A stretch of 64,000 nucleotides of DNA, taken from positions 214,367,103-214,431,102 of the forward strand of contig CM061063.1 in NCBI GenBank assembly GCA_030762895.1. Reading direction: 5' to 3'. Origin of the DNA: Sophora flavescens. Its lineage: Eukaryota; Streptophyta; Magnoliopsida; Fabales; Fabaceae. The notes under the pieces are model-generated. The model made no database searches, was not told the origin of the DNA, and saw only the letters and a list, made by a program, of their open reading frames with translations. This document shows, in pieces, positions 1 to 11,116 of this stretch. Each line of letters starts with the position of its first letter. The first letter of the stretch is position 1. Made by a program: the position numbers and the translations under genes.

Positions 1-547
1 AAGATGAAGGGTTAACCTATGACCCTGTTGCTTTCTAATTGCTATATGTTGTATATGTTTAATTGTAATTGGTATCCTTAAATGAGTTGTTATTAATATT
101 AATGATGTTTATGTGATGAATCACTATTTGATTTGATATGTTGTTTATACCATGAATAAATTTGTTGATTATGTTGTTTATGCTGTGAATGGTTTGGTTG
201 GTTGTCATGAATAATGAGATGAACGGTGATGTTTCAAAGACGTTAAAATGTGATAAAAGATGTTGAATGAAATTAAGGGATAAACTCCCAATTGCTCATA
301 AGACTTCAACGATAGTAATGAGAGGCAAGGTTACTGTTCAAAGGCTTAGTAAAGACCCTAGGAGTGATTCTTGAGTGTTTAGGGACATTAATACTGAGAC
401 ATAAATTAAAGGATTAATTCCTATTAGTTATAAGACATGGAGATTAATTGAGAATCATGAAACTGATATGGATGGTTAGTAAAAGCCAATAGGATTGGTC
501 TTCGAATGCCCTAGGAAGCTTAGCAAGGGTTCTTCAACCCTTCTGCC

Positions 548-640
548 CATAAACAGTACGGCCACGCTCTAGTGAGCACGGTTGTGCTCAACAGTCAACA
601 CGACCGTGCTTGACTTAAAAGCCAGCACGCCCATGCTGTT
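548..640. repeat. GC-rich palindromic block in LTR, copy A
   Basis: A run of degenerate GTGCT/AGCAC inverted words (GGCCACGCT, GAGCACGGTTGTGCTC, CAGCACGACCGTGCT, CAGCACGCCCATGCTG) stands out from the AT-rich LTR around it. Copy B has the same block at about 14883-14965, with several of the same words altered by single transitions. Similar blocks occur at 13862-13940, 37738-38015, 53990-54120 and 62312-62410. Confidence 0.7.
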
Positions 641-2502
641 CAGATCAGAATGCAGAAAAGAGAACATGGGTATTTCACCCCAATTGTTCCCAATGATTTA
701 ATAAGACACCGAACGAAGTAAAGGCAAGCTAGATAACTTAATGAAGACTCAATTAAGATAAATAAATAACAAGCGATAAGATGTTAAGGCGGTAACGATG
801 TGTTACCACCTGTTATTGTACCTTGGTAGCCGAGTGGCCAAGGGGGCCTTGATGCTTATTGGTCAAGGTGTTGAGCTCTGGTGCTTATTGGCCAGTGTGT
901 TAAAAGATGATGTTGTACCTTGGTAGCCGAGTGGCCAAGGGGGCCTTGATGCTTAATGGTCAACATGTTGAGCTCTGGTGCTTAATGGTCAGAGTGTTGA
1001 TTAATGATTAAAGATTAAAAGATTAAAGATGATGCTAACTTTGGTGCTTATTGGTCAAAGACGTTAAACCATAATAAATGGTGTTGATGGAGGTGGTGGA
1101 CAACAAACGTTTTTTTGTATGCATGTATTCATGCACGAAGTTGTTAGGGGAGGTACATAGCTGGGGTGGTCGTCCGAGAGTAAGGCGATCTAGTCGTCCA
1201 CAATGATTCGTCCAAGAAGGGAAACATGTACACCCGTGGTGGCACATCCGAGAGTAAGGTGCGTCGGCTATCCAAGGGGTTCACCCATCGTTTGGTGGAC
1301 TGTCGGCATTGGTGCTTATTGGCCAATGTGGATATGTAACTCCAAAGTCATATGCCTGGTATAGATGGATCCGCAAGCATTTGAAGTAGTGAGTCACATT
1401 GCATTATATAATTGATGTATGTGATATGCTTATGATATTTGGTATGATGTGCCATGCTATAATTTCTACTTGTTGTATGTTCATCTTGCCAACTATCATG
1501 TTGTCGTTAGGTGTATATGCATGGTTCTTACTCTCCGTTCTCTTGTCTCTATATTTGGCATGTATCTTTTATGCAGAGGACGGTGAACAGCCAGTTGAGG
1601 AGTGACTCTGAGAAGCCGCTAGTCTTAGTTAGGTTTTGTTTCGGTTTTAGTTTGTTTATCAAAGTTGTTTTATCGGATTGGTTATACTAGCTCTGTAATG
1701 TGACATCGGGGTTGGGTTTCATTATGTTTCTTTATGTTATGCTTTTGTTTCCGCGTTATGACGTTTTGTTACAATGTGATATCTTTTGCCCGTTGGTTTT
1801 CATTTTATAATAAAAGATATGCATGTGTTTATCTTATTTTCAAAATTAAATATTTTCTCCTATGTTATTGCTTTATAAATACATGCAGGGTAGAGGGTGT
1901 CACAGTGTGACTGGGAGTCACAAGAGGTTGGTGTACCCATGTGCGGGTACGAAATATGGAGAGGGACGGTTCTAGGAACCTTGGGGATGTAGTCCTATCT
2001 AGAATGGTTTTCAAGAGACCAGTGATTTGCACCCACTGTGTCAAGACCGCCGTGGAGGCTTGGCTATCCTGACGTCTGGCCCTGGGTATTCCAGTCGCAG
2101 GTGGACCTTCCTAGGCGACCAAGATACCCCTATTGTAGAATGAGCTCATAGGGGGAAGCACGTTTATTGATCACGGTGAGCAGAACAGTACCCTAGACAA
2201 GCCAATGGACATTCTCTGGGCAAGTGAGGCCCTTATGATAGAGGAAAAAAGAATGTCTAAAAATCAGAATTCCTTGTGAGAGTAATTGATCGACAAGCAT
2301 AGGAGTGTGACTCCTTAGAGGATTTGACCCTTGATGTGGATCGAGGATGTTTTGTATACAGTTGACTTGCGAGATTATTGCTATATGTAAATCTCTGTTG
2401 TGTGTTAACAAGTTGTATTATGCCCCAACCCTTTTTTATGGTGTTATAGTATCTTATCTCCCTTCTCTATCTCCTTTTCTCTATATGTACCGTAAGATTG
2501 AT

Positions 2503-2838
2503 AGATGAGCAGCAGCAGCCGTACAGCAACGACAATAGGACCGGAGCACCGCCCGATGCACTACCTACATAGGATCCCGCCAAGGGTCTAGATCTTAGGC
2601 AACATCGAGATCATCTACCATGATGACCGTGGGTGGCAGGTCGACCACTCACAATTCTTCATGTGTTACGTCGGCCTGGTCAGCATCTTTATCCGCCTTG
2701 GAGGAGGACTGTTCTTCACACTGTTTGGCTCTTAACATATTTCCCAGCGCTTACCCTTCTCAGCGATATGGTTTCCACCTCGCCAGCGGGAATTTCTAGA
2801 TGCTATGTGGAACCAGGTGGATCGTTCTTATGCTCGTA
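2503..2838 (+). pseudogene. LTR-embedded ORF, copy A (broken)
   Basis: This is the duplicate of the 76-codon ORF at 16783-17013. The start (MSSSS) and the conserved run GWQVDHSQFFMCYVG are present, but an in-frame TAG falls where copy B reads a glutamine codon, just before ILGNIEI. A further stop follows near 2733. Function is unknown. The reading matches an ORF in the Tekay LTR at 45431-45973, so it is annotated as a remnant of an LTR-resident coding segment rather than a host gene. Confidence 0.55.
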
Positions 2839-3418
2839 GCGGAGTCAGAGTTGTAGATAGAGGCCAGAGGAGGAAGAGCGTGTAGATGATGTACCACTTC
2901 CATCGCAGGAGGGAGGTCATGAGCAGCGATGAGACTGTGAGGACTCAGGTGTATGGACGTAGTTACGGCGAGGGCGAGGGTAGTTCCAAACTCCCATATC
3001 GTCGCTGATATAGTATGTCGGTTGCGTGTTCTAGGGAGAGCCTCTAAGAGTTATTTTGGATTTTGATGTATTTTGTGTGAGGCAGGGCGGGTAGATGTTG
3101 TTTGTATAGAATTTATATATCATTTTTTTACCAGTGTTTTGTAACCAGATTATCAGTTTTTTTATTTTATCAGTTGTACAGTTGTTTTTGGATCATGATC
3201 CCTCTGTTTGTATCGACGGTAATTTGGAGACTTGGTGTACATATTATGTATATACGTTGTTTCTGTTTTTATTTCGTTGCGTATGTTTTAAATAAGTTTT
3301 AGTTTTATCGCTTTCGCAACTATATTATTTTCGTTTGTAATAATCGCGTTAACGATACTAAACGAATTAAGAATTAGTTAATTAGGGTTGTTCTTTATTG
3401 AGACACCAGGGTGTCTCA

Positions 3419-4324
3419 TGTAGCGGTGCTCCCGTACTCATCATTAATGTTTTGTTTGGTAGGAAAAAAAATATGGAAAGAGAGAAGATATAAGAAAATA
3501 ATGTAGGTAGAAAGAACGTGATCAGAAATAGAATGAATTTTAAGAGTTTTTTGGTATGAGAGAAACATAAAAGAAAGTAGAAAGAAAGAAGATGATTTTT
3601 TTAATAGACAATTATGATCTTATTAGATGAGGGGACAATTGACATTTCATATATCACTTTATATCTTTGTGTTTCCCTTTTTTTATCATAAGTGGAGACA
3701 GAACTTTTTACGTGAATCCTAACATTCTTATTTTTCCTCTATCTAATTCTATTCCCTCTGCACAACTAAATAAAAGAAAAACTATAAAATCATTCTATTT
3801 CATCTCCTTCCATTTAGGGTGTAAGCAAACTCAACCCGATCCGTAAATATGAATCAAACCAAAATGGTTTTAGTGGTTTAGAGTGGCTCAACAAATCGAA
3901 TTGAATTTTCAATATTGAATCCGAAGACAGTCACATTGGATATTGGATTCAAAAAATTTGAACCCGTCCAATTCGAACCAAACCGATGGCTTACAAATTG
4001 ATATATTCTTATTATTTTTATTATAATAATTTTGTTTTTGTTAAAAGAATTAATGTTTATTCCGAAAGTCCAAAACTGGTTATAGCCTAAATGGTTTTAG
4101 TACTCATCATTAATGTTTATTCCTAAACTCCAAAACTGGTTATATCCTAAGGGTTTGTTTGGTGGTCAGGATAAGAGAGACATAATAGGATAAGCTATCA
4201 TATCCTGTCTGAAACTATTGTTTGGTGAATCAGCAGGATAAGATATGTCAATCATGTCACCAGCAGGATCGTTCTTATATCCTAAAAGGTTGCCTTTTAA
4301 GGTTGTCGCCAACATTTAAATATA
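3419..4324. other. AT-rich interval between LTR and MULE, copy A
   Basis: I see no gene. About 3450-3600 is purine-rich (AGAAAG-type runs). About 3815-4000 (GGGTGTAAGCAAACTCAACCC onward, with ACCAAA and GGATTCA words) resembles a hAT-type MITE, but I could not find both ends. Near 4040-4150 a unit of about 66 bp (CCAAAACTGGTTATA...CCTAA) is duplicated in tandem. The words TACTCATCATTAATGTTT occur at both 3436 and 4100. Confidence 0.5.
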
Positions 4325-4333
4325 TTGGGATTA

Positions 4334-5081
4334 GGTTTAATTGCACTTTTGGTCCCCCAACTTTAGTTCATGTGCAATTTTGGTCCCTATTTTTTTTTCG
4401 ATCACATTTGGTCCTCCAATTTTTTGAAAGTTACAAAATTAGTCACTCAGAACAATTTTCATTAATTTGTGTCCTACATGGCAAGTCTAGTGCCACATGG
4501 CTAGTCCACCTATATTTATTATATTAAATAATTATTTCATTTTAAAATATAAAATTTAAAAATTTAAAAAGGGTCATAATTCATCTTTTGCCTCCCAAGT
4601 TTCTCTGACTGGTGCCTTTGACCCTGGTAGTCGCCAGTCTAATTGGCAACTTTGAAGGCGTCAGTCAGTCTGACTGGCGCCTTTGACCCGTAAGAGTGAA
4701 AAAATAAAATATGTCACATATCCAAAAGGACCCCCGTAGGTAATTAGTTTCAGAATAACCCTAAACTGGTAAATAGTTTCTAAAAGAAACTCATTTTGGT
4801 CAAAAAGCCAAAACTAGGGATGAAGAAGATGAATTATAACCCTTTTTTAAATTTTTAAATTTTATATTTTAAAATATAATAATTATTTATTATATTAAAT
4901 CTAGATGGACTAGTCATGTGGCACCAGACATGCCATGTAGGATGCAGATTGATGGAAATTGGATAGAGGGACTAATTTTGTAACTTTCGAAAAACTGGCG
5001 GACCAAATGTGCTCGAAAAAAATTATATGGAACGAAATCACACGTGAGCTAAAGTTGGGAGACCAAAAGTACAATTATGCC
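4334..5081. mobile_element. MULE deletion derivative, copy A
   Basis: A 748-bp element with terminal inverted repeats beginning GGTTTAATTGCACTTTTGGTC and ending in the matching inverted sequence. It is flanked by a 9-bp target duplication with one mismatch (TTGGGATTA at 4325, TTGCGATTA at 5082), which is the size expected for Mutator-like elements. The centre keeps only the right arm of the foldback MULE seen in copy B (GGCGCC, TTTGACCCG and AGTCTGACTGG words). The captured PPR fragment of copy B is missing, so A is an internally deleted sister of 18614-28669. Confidence 0.85.
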
Positions 5082-6297
5082 TTGCGATTATATCCTTAAA
5101 AAAAATTTAATTTTACATGGTTATATTGGCATCCCTTGATCCACTCCCTTGACAGCAAACAATTCTTATTCATTGTCAATTATATTTTGTGGTGCAATTC
5201 ACATTATCATGATTTTTCTTAAATCTTGTTTTACAGCCTGTTTCATTACAGGGTATCAATAAGTAGTTATTTCCATTTAATCACATTTACTATGTTGAAT
5301 TTGTTGGTGTATCGTGAATTTGCTAGAGGTGTTAATTTTTCTGTAAGTGTATTTAATTTTCTATACTTTTATAATTTTTCTAATTTTTAAAGAATTGTTT
5401 CACTATTTTTCAAAAATTTAAATTAAATTAAATTAACATAAAAAAATTTAAATTAAATTAAATGTAAGATTAAGATAATTCAATGACCCAGTGTAATGAG
5501 ATTCTTTTGGATCAAATTTGTACATAAAAAATAAAAACTTCAAAAATATGATACAATCTAATCGAATAAATTTTAATATCTGATCAGGTCAGATATTAAA
5601 TTATCTCAAATCCAGTCTAACTATAGAACTACTTCCGTTTCCTATCCTTCCGTATGCTCTGGCATGTTTGCTCTTTGATCACGTCTTTCACTGTGAGGTC
5701 ATGACGTCCTCCTCTGGGCCTCGTCCTCTTAAATTGTTTTTAGTTTGTGCAATTAAAATAGGTGATCTTCATTGCACTAGTGCCGCCCCATTATTATAAC
5801 CTGAACTGTCCATTGAATTTTTAGTATTTCCTCTTAATTTAGCCCAGTTATCATGCCAATTTCACGTGGAGTACTATGATGTTTGGACTATGAACATTTA
5901 TCTTTAAATTCATATTTAAAGCATGTGCAAATCTATAGTTATTTAATAATTAATTTTTTCCGTCAAAAAAATAATAATTAAATTTAACAATAAACAATAA
6001 TATCACAATTATTAATATTATTTGTCTAAGAGTATAGAAAGAGCTCATTTCTTTTTATGAAAAAATATGTAGAATTAAATTATTATCAATTAGTCTGATA
6101 TGAAGCCCTTGCTTTTACATTAGGCCCAGTATTTATTTTATGCGTCATGATTTTTTGTGTTATATTAATCATATACTTTTACAAATAAATATATTTTCAA
6201 GTGATTAATTCTAATTTTATCCAAAAAAAAAAAGTGATTAATTCTAATGTACTAATATATTTTTACACATTCTTGCTCACTTTTGATTTATTTAATG
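5082..6297. other. AT-rich flank, copy A, no gene seen
   Basis: Non-coding sequence shared with 28670-29614 plus 39885-40140. In copy B the CACTA element is inserted into it at the equivalent of GTCTA|AGAG near 6030. I see only short AT-rich low-complexity runs. The last bases before TGTTCCG may be the edge of the Tat LTR. Confidence 0.6.
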
Positions 6298-6920
6298 TTC
6301 CGTCCAAATATCTCAAGTGAGAGATACTCGTCCGGTGAAACTCTGTGGGAATGTTTATGGAATAGCTTGACAGAATTGATATTCTACTCCTACGTATCCC
6401 AAGTGGGAATCAAAGCAAAACGTAGTTCTAAGTGAGGGGGTTGATCCCCTATTTATAGAGATGTTTTGGTATAACAGTTTGAGTTGGACTGTTACTGAGA
6501 TCTTATCTGATAAGATCGTATTGTTATCATAACTAGATAAAGATAAGGATAAGGCTCCGAGTTATACGGAGGGATATTTGGACCAGCGAGATGTTTGACC
6601 CTGTCAGTTGTGACTGGGTTGCACGGGACCGAGGTGTCTTCATCCGATGTCTATTATGGGATGGGTCCGACTATTCATCCTCGACTTACAAGTGCATTAA
6701 CAAGTCCTCGGCTTTGGAGGAGTTCAAGTCAAGGCCCATTTATAAGAGTAAGCTCGGTCAGTCCAGTTTATTAACGAGTCATCGGCCTTATCTTTTCGGC
6801 CAGTACACAAGCCCCCCGAGCTCTGAGCTTAAATAAGCGAAAGAGCTGACAAGTATTAAACCGAGCTTATGCTTCGGCCACGTGGACTTTTCTCCTTCCG
6901 TATTTCAAACTGTCATTCCA
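6298..6920 (-). mobile_element. Probable 3' LTR of the Tat element
   Basis: It starts at the duplication breakpoint with TGTTCCG and carries, on the minus strand, a good TATA box (CTATAAATAGGGG near 6450-6463). A purine-rich minus-strand tract at about 6925-6943 (AAAAGGGAGAAGGAAGGG) fits a polypurine tract next to the LTR. No second LTR is in the window, so the right edge is approximate. Confidence 0.5.
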
Positions 6921-7283
6921 ACTGACCCTTCCTTCTCCCTTTTGTCATAGAAGGTTATCATTTCCCTTCAATCTTCTGCTGCACGTTATGGGTGAGTAAC
7001 CCTAGAGTTCCGCGCTCATTTAATGAGGGGGGAAATTAAAAGTCGCGCCCCTTTTTCTTTTTTATTTAAAGTAACGCGGACCGTTGATCGTATCTCATCA
7101 TCAACCGTAGCAGCTATAAATATCTCATCTAACTCCACCTTATTCCCCCTTGCCCACTACCTTCCTCCGCTCTTCATCTCTGTCTTTCAAGTTTCTGCAA
7201 TCGTTTTTCTGCCTTTCGCTCTTCAGGTACGCCCAGCCTTCTTCCCTCTTTCGTCTTTCTAAGTTTATTTTCTGCTTCCGGAT

Positions 7284-9303
7284 ATGAGTTCATCCGAGTC
7301 TACTGAGTCGAACACCTCGCCTCTGGTGGAATGCGAGGTTTCCCCCATTGGGGGTTCTCCTTCCACTTCTTTTGTTCCTTCACAGGAACCAAACGTTGGT
7401 CAGGTAAGGCCGTCCTCCTCCGGGTCGTCTTCTTCTGGGTCTGGTTCTTCTGGGTCTGGTTCTTCTAGGTCTGGTTCTCCCACCCCCCAAAATTCCAAAC
7501 CCTCAGCACGCAAACGACGCCAATGGGTTCCAAAAGACCCTATTCCCGATATTACCCTTCCTGGGTATACGTGGGTTAAGGGTGAGGTTGGGGTTTATTT
7601 TTCTAACTATCAATCTTCAGATTCAATTGCTCGACTTCGGTCCCAGATTACTATCTCGGCATCTGGAGACGAATCCGAGTTTATTTGTTCTCCATGCTCG
7701 GGTACCGAGTATGTTTTCCTCTGGGCTCATCCTTCTGAGCCCCCTTTTACATATATGTATAAAACATTTTTTTCTCAGCTGCGTGTGTCTCTTCCTTTTA
7801 CTGAGTTTGAGTGTGATGTTCTGAGAACCATGAATGTCGCACCTACTCAGCTTCATCCCAACAGTTGGGCTTCTTTAAAAGCCTTTCAAATTCTGTGTAA
7901 ATACATCGGGACGGAGCCCACTACTCCCAAATTTCTGTACTTTTACCAAACAAGATTTGGTGAGAAAACTGGGTAGATTTCCCTCAATGGGCTGAACCGA
8001 AGAGGGGTTGATCAGTTTATACACATCGTCTTATAAAAACTTCAAAGTCGGCTTCTTCCGAGTTCGCCCCTCGGGCTCTCACCTTTCCTTCTTTTTTTGA
8101 TGAAGACGGATGTGCCAGGTTTCCTTTGTACTGGCAATCATCCCCTACCAAATTTGTTGGTTTTGAATACGAATCCCTTCCTGCCGAGGATAAACGGGAT
8201 ATAGATATCTTAGAAAAACTTCCTCGGCCTCTCCATTGTGGACGTCTTCTAAAACTCCCCTTTTCATCCACTCTGAGAGCCGGTTTTAAAAGTAAGTGTT
8301 CGGCTTTTTAGTTTTTAAATCTTTTTTGTATGTGTTCCTGTACTAACAGCTTTTCTTTTCGGCAGTTATCATGGGGAAATTCGACTTCTCTAAGCTTTTG
8401 AAATCTGCCTCGAAGGAGGGTCCCTCAGCGACCGAGAAGAAAAAGAAAAGAATTCCTTCGGCCGCTGCTAAGGCCACTACTAAGGGGACTTCATCATCTG
8501 CCCCTCATAAAAGAAAAAGGGTAGAGATGGTAATTGACACCGAAGATTCTTCCCCTCCTCGCTCGAGTCCCTAACGTCCTACCACTCATGAGACGGGTAT
8601 TACGGGGCGAGAGGAGCAACTTCCTCCTTCTGCCGATGTGAAGTGGTATAACACTTCTTTGAAAGCAGGAACCTCGTCTCTCTGGGGAGAAGACTTCAAC
8701 CCCTTCCCTTCTTTTGACTCGAATTTCCTGAAGCCTGCCGATCTCCGCTTAATTAAGCAGCATGGGGCTCGGTCTACTATGGAGGCCCTCTCAGTCTACT
8801 GTCTCTGAGCTGTTGCTCTGGCCCGTTTTTGTAGCCGAGAATTGACAGAGACTGAGAGAAAGTCTCAGTACTTGGAGGCTGAGTTTGCTTCGATTGAGAA
8901 GCTGAAGGAGGATTTCGCCCGAATTTCCATGAAGCGCGATGAGCTGGCCTAAGCCAATAATCTCCTGAGTACTACCATTGCCGAGCTTAATGGTCGGAAC
9001 TCCGAGTTGAACTCTCAAGCAAAATTAGCTGAGGAGGATAAAGATCGTGCTGAAGAGGAGCTCAAGGAGGCTCGAGTTGTAATTGAACAACTTAAAGCCG
9101 ACTTGAATGCCGAGACTAAGGCCAAGATGGAGATTGGGGAGGATTTGAAAGAGGCCACCGATTGCATCCTTGAGGAGCATCGGGCAGGTTTCCCAAAGGC
9201 CATCGCTCAAGTGCAAATTCTCGCTCTGGGGGTTGATATCTCGGGTGCCGATGTAAACAAAGAGGTACAAAATGGGGAACTTGTTCCCATTATTCCCGAA
9301 TAG
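7284..9303 (+). pseudogene. Antisense extra ORF of Tat element (putative gypsy-type transposon domain, coiled coil)
   Basis: A gene-like ORF runs opposite to the element's pol. The first 230 codons (7284-7976) hold a Ser/Gly-rich N-terminus and a basic KPSARKRRQWVPKDP stretch. The globular part reads like the plant 'putative gypsy type transposon' family (Pfam PF04195, recalled from style, not searched). An extra G near 8008 shifts the frame, which then continues through PLYWQSSPTKFVGFEYESLP. A GT-AG intron is likely (about 8290-8364, CTAAC branch-like site). Exon 2 starts VIMGKFDFSKLLKSA, has Lys-rich segments and ends in a long Glu/Lys/Leu coiled coil (about 8830-9200). In-frame stops at about 8571, 8805 and 8950 show decay. 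Its role in the element is unknown. Confidence 0.65.
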
Positions 9304-10384
9304 GAGGAAGAGGAAGAAGGGGGGAAGATTCTCCCGAGGATCACATCGACGCCGAAGATAGGCATAGGCACGAGTAACTGTATTTTTGTTTTTCATACCC
9401 TTGTAATGGGCTTTCCCTTTGTAATCTATGTTGATTTAATAAAAAACTTTTCCAACATTTCGACAACTTCCTCTTACTCTTATAGCATTTGTTCGGCCGA
9501 GATATTCTTCGAATATTTTGAGTAAGACCGAAATATTTCTACATTCCGACATTGTTTGTATTGCGTGCTCGGCTGTTTAAACGAGACTTCGACTAAGGCC
9601 GAGGTATTTTGTTATTCGAATCAAAAACGAATAGTTATTATCAAATGCAAAATGCATGATTCACGTGTCATATATGTGATCACACGTTATGCGCCTTGGA
9701 AATCCCAACGGGTTCATGCAATTATTGCTTCTTGATGAGTTTCGAGATTTATTTTTTCAATAAACCTTTTCCCAGCGCATATTTCCTTTTTCCAATGTCT
9801 CACCCCCCTTAAAAATAGGGCTGTTTGTTTGCTTCACTTCTTCATTCTTCATCTCTTCGTCCAGCAAAGTTCGTCCCCTTTTGACCCGAGTAATTCTTTT
9901 CATAATATTGCTAGGGGTTTACATTCCTCTCTCCCAGTTAACATCCTTTTTCGAGCTTTAAAGCTGCCAAAAAGGGTGTAATTGGGAGATGGGATCCAAA
10001 ATCTCTTTCGTGATGTAATCCCTTTTTAAAAAGGATGTTAGCTGGGAGAATAACAGTTTTCGGGAGTGGAGAAAGGGGTAGTAACCATCTCCTCCCGAAG
10101 CAGGCTGAGTGCCTCATCGTCCAGCTTTCTCAGGGGGAAGTGATTACTTCCCCCACCGAAGGAAAGTCGTGGCGTCCGAGGATTTTTAGGTCGGCTCGGT
10201 CTTATTTTCTATTTCAGATTTGTATTTTTAAGGCTCAAACTCGGCCTTATTTTCAATTTCAGTGTTGTACTTGGTTTCCTTAACAATTCTATGGCTCATA
10301 TTTGGATTCAAACTTTGTTCTTTTTTAATTGATGCTCGTACTCGATTTTCGAATTCGGCTTCGATAATTTAATAGTTCTAACTC
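9304..10384. other. Non-coding part of the Tat element
   Basis: No credible coding region. It holds TTCGGCCGAG-type words repeated at irregular spacing (9480-9600) and a partly self-repeating segment (AGGATGTTAGCTGGGAG near 10025, inverted near 9935). It probably represents the long untranslated stretch between the tandem repeats and the antisense ORF. Confidence 0.5.
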
Positions 10385-10940
10385 GGCTTGTAGGCTCAAA
10401 CTTGGCCTTAAACCATTTAATGGCTCGTACTCAGCCTTTAGTAATTTAATAGCTCGAACTCGGCTTTTAGGCTCAAACTTGGCCTTAAATAATTAAACGG
10501 CTCGTACTCAACCTTTAGGCTCAAACTTGGCCTTAAACAATTTAATGGCTCGTACTCGGCCTTTTGGCTCAAACTTGGCCTTAACAATTTAATGGCTCGT
10601 ACTCGACCTTTAGGCTCAAACTTGGCCTTAAATAATTAAACGGCTCGTACTCGGCCTTTTGGCTCAAACTTGGCCTTAAACAATTTAATGGCTCGTACTC
10701 GGCCTTTTGGCTCAAACTTGGCCTTAAATAATTAAACGGCTCGTACTCGGCCTTTTGGCTCAAACTTGGCCTTAAACAATTTAATGGCTCGTACTCGGCC
10801 TTTTGGCTCAAACTTGGCCTTAAATAATTAAGCGGCTCGTACTCGGCCTTCGAATTCGTCTTCGATAATTTAATAGTTCTAACTCGGCTTGTAGGCTCAA
10901 ACTTGGCCTTAAACCATTTAATGGCTCGTAGAATAAATAC
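10385..10940. repeat. 48-bp tandem repeat array in the Tat element
   Basis: About eleven units of roughly 48 bp share the core GGCTCGTACTCGGCCTTTTG followed by GCTCAAACTTGGCCTTAAA and an AT-rich tail that alternates between ACAATTTAAT and TAATTAAAC. The unit is a multiple of three, so the minus strand is open for about 130 codons and reads as a 16-residue repeat (KAEYEPLNCLRPSLSQ). That ORF is probably a by-product of the period. Arrays at this site in Tat elements are known and can seed satellite DNA. Confidence 0.85.
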
Positions 10941-11116
10941 ATCGGCAAAATAAGAAAATAGACCAAAGTTCATAATAAATTCTTTATTGGATATAAAAGA
11001 AAGTCTGCGGTGTGCCTCGTTAAAACCTTCTCGGTCAAAACCCTTTTTTTGGGATAAAATACCGAGGTAGGAAAAGAGTACATCACCTGACTATATACAT
11101 CAACTGTAATAAAATT

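Larger units (their letters stand above)
1..3418 (+). mobile_element. Tekay-like LTR, copy A (left end outside window)
   Basis: Long terminal repeat of a Ty3/gypsy element, cut by the window start. It ends in the palindrome GAGACACC/GGTGTCTC followed by A, like the LTR of the chromovirus at 45021. Inside are two direct copies of a GGTAGCCGAGTGGCCAAG segment (828 and 925), TCCGAGAGTAAGG segments (1173 and 1240), a GC-rich palindrome block (about 548-640) and a decayed ORF near 2503-2835. No gag-pol is attached. The Tekay assignment rests on the shared ORF, the shared end palindrome and the equal ORF-to-end distance. A non-autonomous relative is possible. Confidence 0.6.
1..6293. repeat. Segmental duplication, copy A
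   Basis: This stretch matches 14329 to about 40140 nearly base for base at an offset of about 14,328, once the insertions private to copy B are removed. It contains the end of a Tekay-like LTR, an AT-rich interval, a small MULE and an AT-rich right flank. Differences are scattered substitutions and a few indels, for example a short extra segment in A near 1367-1395 and another near 2117-2152. Homology stops just after the shared CACTTTTRATTTATTTA, where the Tat retrotransposon begins. The left end lies outside the window. Confidence 0.9.

Noticed and set aside
1399..1605. Hydrophobic ORFs of about 70 codons at 1399 and 15693 as membrane proteins
   Set aside because: They lie in a T-rich part of the LTR in both copies, where Leu/Phe/Cys-rich frames arise by composition. 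No counterpart was noticed in the other Tekay LTR.
3102..3302. Small hydrophobic ORFs near 3102 and 17351
   Set aside because: T-rich end of the LTR. The start codons differ between the two copies and no conservation beyond DNA identity is seen.
6591..7262. Short ORFs before the antisense Tat gene
   Set aside because: They overlap the probable LTR and polypurine tract and have no recognisable content.
10581..10973. 130-codon repeat protein on the minus strand
   Set aside because: Most likely a by-product of a 48-bp DNA repeat with no start context or flanking domain; kept as a repeat, not a gene.
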